From NCBI RefSeq assembly GCF_032854445.1, contig NC_088295.1:78644028-78708027 (forward strand): a stretch of 64,000 bases of DNA, written 5' to 3'. The notes beneath the pieces were generated by a model. It saw only the letters and a program-made list of their open reading frames with translations, was not told where the DNA came from and made no database searches. Origin of the DNA: Liolophura sinensis (Eukaryota > Mollusca > Polyplacophora > Chitonida > Chitonidae). Every line of letters starts with the position of its first letter. The first letter of the stretch is position 1. Made by a program: the position numbers and the translations under genes. Shown in pieces: positions 38,001 through 44,029 of the stretch.

Positions 38001-40655
38001 GTCACAGGTGGAGGTACGGGGTTCTTGTCCCATTGTTCAGTTCGTTTACTGAATCCCACGGTGTTCTGTTACAGGTGGAGGTAAGGTGTTCTTGTACCCT
38101 GACTCCGTTCGCTGAATACCCCTGTCTTCTGTTACAGGTGGAGGTACGGGGTTCTGATGTGGGAGGTGTTTAGTCTAGGAGAAACTCCATACTCTGACAT
38201 CAGTGTCCAGGATCTTCACCACAAGCTGGAGTCTGGCTGTAGGCTAGGTCATCCTGCGTGCACTAGTACCATGGCGTAAGTGACGTATCAAAGTGACGTA
38301 CCTTTACAGTCAAACTAGCGCCAAATTGTATTTGACAAATGAGCTTTATAGTCATTTCATCTTCTCGCTACCTGTAGACACGAAGTTGCTACAGTCTCTA
38401 ATATTTTATATTCTCAAACTGGAGTTGTCAAGAATTTTGAATAATGCAACCTGTGTGACTTGTTAAGTTTATAGGCATGAATCACATTAGTATGCATCAT
38501 CCAAACAATACCGAAAGGCAGCATATCTATTGGTTTAAACTATTTAGTTTAGTACAGAACCTATTTTTAAGGTTAGTGTGACAGATTGCTATCTGTATAC
38601 TGTATATACATGCTTTTCTTATAAACCTGCGAATTAATGTTATAAATTACCTTACGTCCTTATAAAAGGTACATGATGATTTAGGTATATATCCCTTTTC
38701 TATCTACACGAAGATACGACATGATGATACAGGTACATATACCTTGTTTGTCTATATATATACGCAGATACGACATGATGATATAGGTACATACACCTCG
38801 TCTGTCTATATATACCAAGATACGACATGATGATATAGGTACATACACCTCGTCTGTCTATATATACCAAGATACGACATGATGATATGGGTACATATAC
38901 CTTGTCTGTATATATATACGAAAATATATCATGATGAGTGCATGGCAAGGTCTTCCAGCAACCTGCGGATGGTCGTGGGTTTCCTCAGAGTTCTGCCCGG
39001 TTTCCTCCCACCATAATGCTGACCGCCGTCGTATGATTGAAATATTCGTATGAGTGCGGCGTAAAACACCAATCAAAATCCAATCAAATCAAACAACATG
39101 ATATAGGCACATATACCTTGTCTGTCTATATATACGAAGGTACGACATGATGATATAGGTACATATACCTTGTCTGTCTATATATACCAAGATACGATAT
39201 GATGATATAAGTACATATACCTTGTCTGTATATATATAAAAAGATACGACGTGGTGATATAGGTACATATACCTTGTCTGTCTATATATACCAAGATACG
39301 ACATGATGATATAAGTACATATACCTTGTCTGTCTATATATACAAATATACGACATGCTGATATAGGTACATATACCTTGTGTGTCTATATATACAACGA
39401 TTCGACATGCTGATATAGGTATATATACTTTGTCTGTCTATATATACCAAGATAAGACATGACGATATAGGTACATATACCTTGTCTGTCTATAGATACC
39501 AAGATACGACATGATGATACAGTGTGCACAGTGAACATACATGTACCTGTTCTCTGCGAAGATAAAGTTTGATCATATACACCTTATTAATGGTGTTCAT
39601 GGGGTCTTCGCTGGCTTAGACGGTTAAAAAGCTCTGCTTCGATTTGACTACCAGGACCTTGATCAATGAGGTCACGTGTTCAAACCCAGATCTCATTGTT
39701 TCGGCTGCGGCTTTGTCAGGAATATGTCGAAATGTAGCGGATTACTGAGCGCCATCATTTAAGTGAAAAATCTTTGAGTATATCTATTAAATGACAGTCA
39801 AAAATTGAAAAATGCATGATAATATACCTCTGTACTACATATACCTTGTCTCCCTACTCAGATATGTACTGATGACAGAGTGCTGGAACGCCGACCCAAC
39901 TTCGAGGCCGTCTTTCACGGCAGTGTTGTCACGCATTCGGGATATAAGAAAGGGCGTACCTTTGGTGTGTATTGACTACAAAATGACAAAGCTATGAAAG
40001 ATTTTAAACATTAAACCCGGAAAATGTCTACAATAACGCTACTTTTCAAAGGTCATTGTATATTTAACACATTTTAGTAATTATTAAATGCCTTTTGTGG
40101 GATTGCAATTATTTTGCTTTGTTTAAATTGTACCATTATATAAGCAATATCTAATAATATAAGTGGGATGTTTTGTCTAGTTCATATTTGCTCAGGTTAT
40201 TGTGAAAACTTTGAAATTGATAAGAAAGTTTGACGGGCTGATTATGCGAAGGATCATACATGATTGAATGGACCAGACTTTCCCGCTTACAGTAGTTATT
40301 CGTATCTAAGCTGTGTATCCTTGTCTCTAATATGATGATATTTTGTCGACAAACTGGCAAAGTGTTACTCAGGCAGTGTAGGCGGGCATTGGCCAATTCA
40401 GTTTGGACCCTTGTCACTACTGCGCGGGGAAAGACGCCCGATTATTTACCATCACCACAGGGTTTTTTTAATGGCTCTGCCAAAGCTTTTTTCCAGAGTT
40501 CGCCATTGAAATATAGGCATACATTGTATACATGCATTTATTGTTCGACTTGTTTTTAATGAATATACAGCTGTTTACACGATGTTCTTTTCATCTTGCA
40601 GTCACATGATTTGGTTTCTCACCGTGAAAGTGGCCTATACTGGACAGCTGAATAG
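13635..40655 (+). CDS. VWC/EGF receptor with tyrosine pseudokinase domain (complete, 20 exons)
   Basis: Single-pass membrane receptor. Exons: 13635-13692, 15942-16157, 21153-21296, 22052-22255, 22694-22837, 24570-24719, 26101-26244, 28578-28724, 29055-29213, 30558-30715, 32306-32368, 33014-33088, 33623-33809, 34345-34461, 35841-36004, 36301-36408, 36770-36840, 38138-38275, 39862-39964, 40602-40655. All junctions are GT-AG and the frame is kept for 867 residues. Order: signal peptide 1-22, VWC 23-91, EGF 92-139, VWC 140-207, five EGF 208-455, transmembrane 460-483, juxtamembrane to about 565, kinase fold about 570-850, short tail. The beta3 Lys (K613), alphaC Glu (E630) and catalytic Asp (D715) remain. 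The HRD motif reads NVD, the catalytic-loop Asn is T720, and DFG is GIV (733-735), so catalysis is unlikely. The start codon has an ideal CACCATGG context. I know no named family with this architecture. A tail-to-tail paralogue lies at 50578-63213. Confidence 0.9.
15285..15497 (+). repeat. 29-bp tandem repeat, alternating A/B units, intron 1
   Basis: Seven copies of a unit CCATAACCTGCATGATGTTG plus TACCTATA. Units alternate between CCTGCATGATG and GATGCATGACG forms, showing that a 58-bp dimer has been amplified. Confidence 0.85.
15942..16157 (+). CDS. Receptor exon 2: first VWC-like domain
   Basis: 72 codons in phase 1-1. The cysteine pattern C..C.CAYGSLSC....P.C, then GQCCPVPFC at the end, is that of von Willebrand factor type C modules, which bind growth factors or matrix in other proteins. 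Donor GAAA|GTAAGT sits at 16158 and is the exact left edge of a tandem array. Confidence 0.85.
16158..16530 (+). repeat. 40-bp tandem array beginning at the exon 2 splice donor
   Basis: About nine units of GTTAAGTTACTGGTCTCC plus ATATTTTAATGTGTCTGTGAG. The first unit is the donor itself: GTAAGTCGGTCTCCGTATTT. Later units therefore carry donor-like GTTAAGT sequences. Confidence 0.8.
16676..16930 (-). mobile_element. SINE, near full length, intron 2
   Basis: Reverse-oriented: TTATTCATTTGATTGGTG and ACGCCGTACTCAAGAATAT blocks, GGAAACCGGGCAGAGCCCG, then a tRNA-like head ending GCCATGGAGGCTCC. The B-box complement TTTGAACTCACAGCGACC is intact. Confidence 0.9.
17775..20998 (+). mobile_element. CR1-like LINE, degenerate copy, in receptor intron 2
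   Basis: Sense-oriented to the host gene. The pieces in order: CGDVDSNPGL and HINARS before the endonuclease; endonuclease fragments (SETW, GGGVAIYCK, LDLVITD, LANLDHC); reverse transcriptase (FLDVSKAFDKAW, FADDASLLEE); and a C-terminal Cys/His block (CPNCTHLCENVLHYFLECPKY). The 3' end AACAAATAAAG plus (CATTA)n is shared with the minus-strand copy at 44030-47995. Frames break repeatedly, for example just after the NFG of the endonuclease GDFN motif, and the 5' end is missing. It is inactive. Confidence 0.9.
21153..21296 (+). CDS. Receptor exon 3: EGF-like domain 1
   Basis: 48 codons in phase 1-1. The pattern WYGDNCSKKCGRC...CDISSGVCTP.KPLCLPGFVGDMC is the short eight-cysteine EGF/laminin-type repeat seen in scavenger-type receptors such as MEGF/Draper. 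It most resembles exon 5 of this gene. Confidence 0.85.
22052..22255 (+). CDS. Receptor exon 4: second VWC-like domain
   Basis: 68 codons in phase 1-1. Same cysteine layout as exon 2: CGKHCTCNFGAISC, then EGQCCRERFC. The order VWC-EGF-VWC-EGF (exons 2-5) implies duplication of a two-exon module. Confidence 0.85.
22485..22600 (-). mobile_element. SINE fragment, intron 4
   Basis: TTTATTTATTTGGTTGGTG and ACGCCGTACTCAAGAATATT blocks, then GTGGGAGGACACCGGGTAGAGCC; it stops before the tRNA-like head. Confidence 0.8.
22694..22837 (+). CDS. Receptor exon 5: EGF-like domain 2
   Basis: 48 codons in phase 1-1. DGRYGVGCSQVCGQC..GTCNISTGVCTP.NPPCLPGYFGEKC, close to exon 3 in both length and sequence. 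Confidence 0.85.
24570..24719 (+). CDS. Receptor exon 6: EGF-like domain 3
   Basis: 50 codons in phase 1-1. EGKYGRSCFGECGKC.GGNAQCNVITGFC.....KCLPGWKGNTC. Acceptor AAATTCCAG, donor AAA|GTAAGT. Confidence 0.85.
25222..25779 (+). repeat. (AATAT)n pentanucleotide satellite, about 111 uninterrupted copies
   Basis: About 555 bp of perfect 5-bp periodicity in receptor intron 6 with no substitution visible. The long open frame on the opposite strand (YYIIL repeats) is a by-product. Confidence 0.98.
25960..26030 (+). other. tRNA-like fragment with A box only
   Basis: GATAGCACAGTTGGTAGAGC fits a polymerase III A box (TRGCNNAGTNGG), but no B box follows and the arms do not fold into a tRNA. Probably the head of a broken SINE. 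Confidence 0.4.
26101..26244 (+). CDS. Receptor exon 7: EGF-like domain 4
   Basis: 48 codons in phase 1-1. DGFFGPDCLERCGACATGQCSP and TGICKPDEPLCKSGYSGDQC show the same eight-Cys pattern. The acceptor GTTTACAG sits just after an AT-rich stretch. Confidence 0.85.
27117..27402 (+). mobile_element. Full-length SINE, intron 7
   Basis: Best complete copy in the window. The tRNA-like head has A box TGGCTTAGTTGGTTAACGC and B box GTGAGTTCAAGTCC; then the CGGATGGTCGTGGG body, CATAATGCTGGCCGCC, CTTGAGAACGGCGTAAAACAC and an (AAAT)n tail. It defines the family's orientation. Confidence 0.92.
27790..27990 (+). mobile_element. SINE of a second subtype, intron 7
   Basis: GGGGCCTCGCTGCATGGCTC head, CACGTGGTTGAATCCAG as B box, TTTTCTCCCACGATTC and GGACGTAAATCA. 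Related copies lie at 39598 and 56795. Confidence 0.65.
28150..28412 (-). mobile_element. SINE, tail-truncated, intron 7
   Basis: Starts at CCGTACTCAAGAACATTTCA, lacks the AAAT tail and runs to an intact tRNA-like head ending GCCACGGAGGCC. Confidence 0.9.
28578..28724 (+). CDS. Receptor exon 8: EGF-like domain 5
   Basis: 49 codons in phase 1-1. GRFGPGCAWECGGCATGRTSC and GECPEAEPRCTPGHTGALC. GC-rich relative to its surroundings. The orthologous exon of the inverted copy is 63067-63213. Confidence 0.88.
28828..28915 (+). mobile_element. SINE 3' fragment, intron 8
   Basis: TTCCGGGCTCTGCGCGG, TCTCCCACCATATTGCTGG, GTATAAGTGATATATTCTTG, then a short AAATAAAT tail running into the CA repeat. Confidence 0.75.
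28917..29004 (+). repeat. (CA)n microsatellite beside exon 9 acceptor
   Basis: Impure CACAGA then a pure CA run, ending about 50 nt before the exon 9 acceptor at 29054. It presumably grew from the SINE tail next to it. CA runs can bind splicing regulators such as hnRNP L. Confidence 0.95.
29055..29213 (+). CDS. Receptor exon 9: EGF-like domain 6 and membrane-proximal linker
   Basis: 53 codons in phase 1-1. GTWGQECQLNCSNNC, then GGCLPGFYGSLCEPAQSTM. It ends the ectodomain; only a short linker precedes the membrane helix. The copy at 61572-61730 is nearly identical. Confidence 0.88.
30558..30715 (+). CDS. Receptor exon 10: transmembrane segment
   Basis: Phase 1 to 0. A hydrophobic helix with VGIGVG and FILAIIVICT is followed by a basic stop-transfer stretch (NQRKARKN) and RRDSYLSPVALN, a possible phosphorylation region. 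The - copy has lost two codons in the basic stretch. Confidence 0.9.
30716..32095 (+). repeat. Minisatellite (CCTACACCTGTCCTATA)n, intron 10
   Basis: About 1.4 kb of irregular 16-24-bp units starting within 40 nt of the exon 10 donor. The exon's last bases (CTACCTCAGTCCTGTA) resemble the unit (CTACACCTGTCCTATA). The inverted copy carries the same array at 59825-60790, so it predates the duplication. Overlapping Pro/Tyr/Leu-rich open frames are artefacts. Confidence 0.85.
32306..33088 (+). CDS. Receptor exons 11-12: juxtamembrane region
   Basis: Exons 32306-32368 and 33014-33088, both phase 0 and multiples of three. Tyrosines in GDYEIP and IPVYCSP could be SH2-docking sites if phosphorylated by another kinase. 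GDYEIP aligns with DDYEMP in the - copy and NESIPVY is identical, so these motifs are conserved. Confidence 0.8.
33623..36004 (+). CDS. Receptor exons 13-15: kinase N-lobe and alphaE region
   Basis: Exons 33623-33809, 34345-34461 and 35841-36004. The glycine loop is degenerate (TQGNFGES: first Gly replaced by Thr, following Val by Ser). VGLK provides the beta3 Lys (613), GELEKL the alphaC Glu (630). A hinge-like FLILECTERGSLLTYLKQNR and LTKLCQDVANGMEHIS (alphaE) match receptor tyrosine kinases. Confidence 0.88.
34905..35385 (+). repeat. 37-bp tandem repeat, intron 14
   Basis: About 12 units of TTTCAGACTACCATCCAG plus TTTGGGTCATGTCTTAATG. Each unit contains TTTCAG, an acceptor-like string, but I could not relate it to a neighbouring exon. 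Confidence 0.85.
36301..36840 (+). CDS. Receptor exons 16-17: degenerate catalytic and activation loops
   Basis: Exons 36301-36408 and 36770-36840. NVDLAAETVLLD replaces the canonical HRDLAARNVLLD, and KITGIVHF replaces KI.DFGL. The activation segment has no tyrosine. RWDAMETLA replaces RWMAPESL, and HSDV leads into the next exon. Confidence 0.9.
37030..38137 (+). repeat. Array of repeated 3' splice sites before exon 18
   Basis: Five clear 63-67-bp units at 37805-38137 and an older unit at about 37030-37085, each with TTCTGTTACAG|GTGGAGGTACGGGG, that is, the acceptor plus the start of exon 18. AG positions are 37818, 37881, 37944, 38007 and 38074; the real one is at 38137. A 650-bp transposon separates the older unit. 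Confidence 0.9.
37112..37761. mobile_element. MITE-like DNA transposon inside intron 17
   Basis: Perfect terminal repeats GGTCTGTTTCA / TGAAACAGACC, and longer imperfect inverted subterminal repeats (both ends include TTAGCCGACTA). About 650 bp with no transposase frame. It splits the 3'-splice-site array. Confidence 0.75.
38138..38275 (+). CDS. Receptor exon 18: kinase alphaF region
   Basis: 46 codons, phase 2 to 2. SDVWRYGVLMWEVFSLGETP is a textbook kinase subdomain IX, so the fold is conserved although catalysis is lost. Its first 18 nt (GTGGAGGTACGGGGTTCT) are repeated in the upstream array. Confidence 0.9.
38669..39525 (+). repeat. About 50-60-bp tandem array, intron 18
   Basis: Units ACATATACCTTGTCTGTCT plus ATATATACCAAGATACGACATGATGATATAGGT, about 13 copies, interrupted by a SINE at 38940-39096. 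The unit resembles the exon 19 acceptor region (ACATATACCTTGTCTCCCTA, then CAGATATGTACTGATGAC). Confidence 0.85.
38940..39096 (+). mobile_element. SINE fragment inserted in the intron 18 array
   Basis: GGATGGTCGTGGGTTTCC...CCTCCCACCATAATGCTG...GCGGCGTAAAACACCAATC. Repeat units flank it on both sides, so it arrived after the array formed. Confidence 0.85.
39598..39800 (+). mobile_element. Second-subtype SINE, intron 18
   Basis: GGGTCTTCGCTGGCTTAGAC head with A-box character, CACGTGTTCAAACCC B box, GCGCCATCATTTAAGTG body. Ends about 60 nt before exon 19. Confidence 0.65.
39862..39964 (+). CDS. Receptor exon 19: kinase C-lobe end
   Basis: MTECWNADPTSRPSF is kinase subdomain XI, followed by helix RIRDIRKGVPL. 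I end the exon at TTTG|GTGTGT. Reading on gives VCIDYKMTKL and a stop at 39997, but the inverted copy reads VCIVYATTALLS there, so that extension is not conserved. Confidence 0.75.
40602..40655 (+). CDS. Receptor exon 20: conserved C-terminal tail exon
   Basis: SHDLVSHRESGLYWTAE and stop, in phase 0 after acceptor TTTTCATCTTGCAG. The inverted copy has SHDVVTHQDSGLYWTAE with the stop at the same place, which supports coding. Tail Tyr in GLYWTAE. Confidence 0.78.
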   Translation, partial: SHDLVSHRESGLYWTAE

Positions 40656-40837
40656 TGCAGGAAAATATGTATATCGGGCGTTACCTGCTTTTCCTATACT
40701 AGAAAACTAGACGTCATATCTCCGACGAAAATCCCACACACAGATCATTTGGACATTTACCGCAATGGAAATGAGCAGTATGGATCCCGGGATACGGATA
40801 TACTGTGGCAACATTGGAACTTTGTGTGAACAATCCG

Positions 40838-40843
40838 AATAAA
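40838..40843 (+). terminator. Receptor (+ copy) poly(A) signal
   Basis: AATAAA, 183 nt beyond the exon 20 stop. Further AATAAA-type hexamers lie near 40987 and 41028. Confidence 0.6.
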
Positions 40844-41550
40844 CCATGACACATTTAGTGTCTCAGTGTACATATTCCTTGTTCTCAGATCATAAATGTC
40901 ATTTAGACTTACAAAAGTCATATCACACGGTGGCTTATCCTATGTGCTTAGATTGTGTTTTATATAGAAGTGCCATAGTGATGTGATAATAAAAATGAAT
41001 TCCGAAATGGTATTACTTGGAAGTTAACCAATAAAATATAACACATTCACAAATTTGTAAACTAATTACGTCAATTTGCTTTGAGCAAATAGGCTCCAAA
41101 TATTTGAGGATAAAATTGATTTATAAACATAAACATATGCTGATATTTCCAGATAAGTGTTGAGTACTTACATAAAATCGTTATTTTAATCACCTTATGA
41201 CGTTGGGTTTAACCATTTATTATCGTCAACTGTAAGGTAATATGCGCATGCAAATAAATGAACAGAAGGCTTCTATATGTATGCGTAACGCATTTCCTTG
41301 ATAAAAGAAAAGCTTGGAAGAGTGTTTAGATATATTTTATCTTCCAACGTCAACACCTGCCTGTTTATATATAGAGTTGTAAATATGTATTTGGTTTGTA
41401 TATGTCTCAGGTAAACCCTAAATATAACGTACACGTCCGTGATTCATATATAAATTTGTGCTACATAAATTTGCTGTAATAATTTGCATCTATGTGTTTT
41501 CTTCTTATATAAACAAGTAAGATGGTTGTTCTTTCAAAACGTATATGCAA

Positions 41551-41551
<1 letters not shown>

Positions 41552-41606
<55 letters not shown>
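41552..41606. repeat. (AT)n microsatellite
   Basis: About 27 AT dinucleotides beside the left edge of the 23-bp minisatellite. Confidence 0.95.
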
Positions 41607-41613
<7 letters not shown>

Positions 41614-41637
41614 CACGAGTATGGGTGAACATTCATA

Positions 41638-42672
41638 CTAAGATGAACAGTGAGAATGGGCCAAGATGAACAGTGAGAGCGGACCAAGGTCAACAGTGAG
41701 ATCGGACCAAGATGAACAATGAGAGCGGACCAAGATGAACAGTGAGAGCGGACCAAGATGAACAGTGAGAGCGGACCAAGATGAACAGTGAGAGCGGACC
41801 AAGGTCAACAGTGAGATCGGACCAAGATGAACAATGAGAGCGGGCCAAGATGAACAGTGAGAGCGGACCAAGATGAACAGTGAGAGCGGACCAAGATGAA
41901 CAGTGAGAGCGGACCAAGGTGAACAGTGAGATCGGACCAAGATGAACAATGAGAGCGGACCAAGGTCAACAGTGAGATCGGACCAAGATGAACAATGAGA
42001 GCGGGCCAAGATGAACAGTGAGAGCGGACCAAGATGAACAGTGAGAGCGGACCAAGATGAACAGTGAGAGCGGACCAAGATGAACAGTGAGAGCGGACCA
42101 AGATGAACAGTGAGAGCGGACCAAGATGAACAGTGAGAGCGGACCAAGATGAACAGTGAGAGCGGACCAAGATGAGCAGTGAGAGCGGACCAAGATGAAC
42201 AGTGAGAGAGGGCCAAGATGAACAGTGAGAGCGGACCAAGATGAACAGTGAGAGCGGACCAAGATGAACAGTGAGAGCGGACCAAGATGAACAGTGAGAG
42301 TGGACCAAGATGAACAGTGAGAGCGGACCAAGATGAACAGTGAGAGTGGACCAAGATGAACAGTGAGAGCGGACCAAGATGAACAGTGAGAGTGGACCAA
42401 GATGAACAGTGAAAGCGGACCAAGATGAACAGTGAGAGCGGACCAAGATGAACAGTGAGAGCGGACCAAAATGAACAGTGAGAGCGGACCAAGATGAACA
42501 GTGAGAGAGGGCCAAGATGAACAGTGAGAGCGGACCAAGATGAACAGTGAGAGCGGACCAAGATGAACAGTGAGAGCGGACCAAGATGAACAGTGAGAGC
42601 GGACCAAGATGAACAGTGAGAGTGGACCAAGATGAGCAGTGAGAGCGGACCAAGATGAACAGTGAGAGAGGG
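41638..42672. repeat. 23-bp minisatellite, about 45 copies
   Basis: Unit AAGATGAACAGTGAGAGCGG plus ACC, very homogeneous; variants (AAGGTCAACAGTGAGATCGG, AACAATGAGAGCGGG) recur as higher-order blocks at the left end. Long open frames on - are artefacts of a repeat that happens to lack stops. Confidence 0.97.
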
Positions 42673-42689
42673 CCCGGGCTAGGGTGAGA

Positions 42690-43265
42690 CTAACACCGCA
42701 CGACTTATATTTTTGCTTGGCAGCAGCAAAAATTATATAATATAGTTACACATCTTATACACTATAACTTACCGAATGCGTGTCTAGTCTCCAGTCTCGG
42801 ATCGTCCCATCGTGGTCTACATGAGATATATGAATATCGGACTCGACACTTAGATTCACATCGCAAGAGCTGGGTCAGAGGCCCAGATGCCTTTGATAGG
42901 GCATTTCCATGGAAGTACTGTCCTATTTGAGGCCAATTTGGCATGTTTTGGTCAGGTATATGCAGTTACATCATTCGAAGAACACATAATGACAAAAAAT
43001 TACAGCTAAGGGGCTTAGAGGTGTACATGTTATATAAAGTATGAACAGCGAGAACCGGAAATTTCACAAATTTCCTGTCAAGGATCAGATTTGAACCAGA
43101 GTCTCGTGTATCCCACCGATTGAAAGACAAGCATCTTAAACTCGTGATTACAGCCCACTCCGTGATGTAAAATTCCAAACTTCTCAAGTTTCTATAAAGC
43201 CAGCAGCATACGATGTTTCAGTTTTTGTCTAAGCAGGTACCAAAAGCAATGGCCCCACAGCTATA
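42690..43265. other. Intergenic stretch, no gene seen
   Basis: No recognisable exon or family repeat. It lies between the minisatellite and the foldback structure. Confidence 0.4.
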
Positions 43266-43990
43266 GTTTGTTTCTTTTACAGAGTCGCCTATATTCAACT
43301 GTCTGTAAAATCAGTCATAGTCGCTGTCAAAATTGCCTTCAGTCAGTGACGAGTAGCAACATAAGCTCTGCACACTGATATGTTTGAAGTTCAGTTTATT
43401 GCAAGAAAATCGAAGCCAGAACACTTTTTCTAATTCATAATGTTAAAGTCCATAAGTTCGGTTTCGACCGTAAGAACCCATTACCATGGGGGGACGTCAT
43501 AATTATTAAAAAACCAGAGGCGTGCTGGGTATTGGGCGGAGTTTAACATCTTTTGATGGAGGGCGATACCGGTTACTTAAAAACTGCTCTTGATTTTACT
43601 TTAAACCCTGTTTACTGCCATATTTGAAACCATACAGGTTTTAATATAATATAACTTTAATTAATGAATTTAATATTATCTGTTGTAGTATATGATCTCA
43701 AGGCAGTATGGTTTTAACGCTGGATCTTAGGCAATTTTCTTATAAAGAAAACAATGTACTCTATTCGCGAGTGTGTAGTGTACTCTATTCGCTATTATGC
43801 CTCACCCTAGGCAGTGGGTTCTTGGCATCGAAACTGAGCTTATGCAGTTTAACATTATAAATTAGAAAAAGTGTTCTAGTTTGATTTTTTTTGCAAGAAT
43901 ATGGACTTCTAGCATATCCATGCGTAGAGATTGTGTTGTCACTGAGTAAATGCAATTTTGGTAGCGTGTAGGCGACTCTCTTAAAGAAAT
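43266..43990. repeat. Foldback structure with arms of about 200 bp
   Basis: Left arm 43266-43490 is the inverse of right arm 43800-43990. GAACACTTTTTCTAATT, ATAATGTTAAA and AGAGTCGCCTA occur in the left arm and, reversed, in the right. The spacer is about 310 bp. It may be the centre of the inverted receptor duplication or an independent foldback element. Confidence 0.75.
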
Positions 43991-44029
43991 AGACTACACC
44001 ATAAATGTTTGATTTCGTCACAGATGCAG

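Noticed and set aside
39598-39800. tRNA gene at the head of the second-subtype SINE
   Set aside because: A and B boxes are present but the cloverleaf does not close and the sequence continues into a SINE body.
39965-39997. Read-through end of exon 19 (VCIDYKMTKL)
   Set aside because: Not conserved in the other copy, whereas the downstream exon at 40602 is. Still possible as a minor isoform.
41638-42653. Open frames of up to 330 codons on - (Ser/His/Leu-rich repeats)
   Set aside because: Three overlapping frames are all open because the 23-bp unit lacks stop codons; no start context, introns or domain.
41638-42672. Regular direct repeats that could suggest a CRISPR array
   Set aside because: Units are head-to-tail with no unique spacers, and the window is animal DNA.
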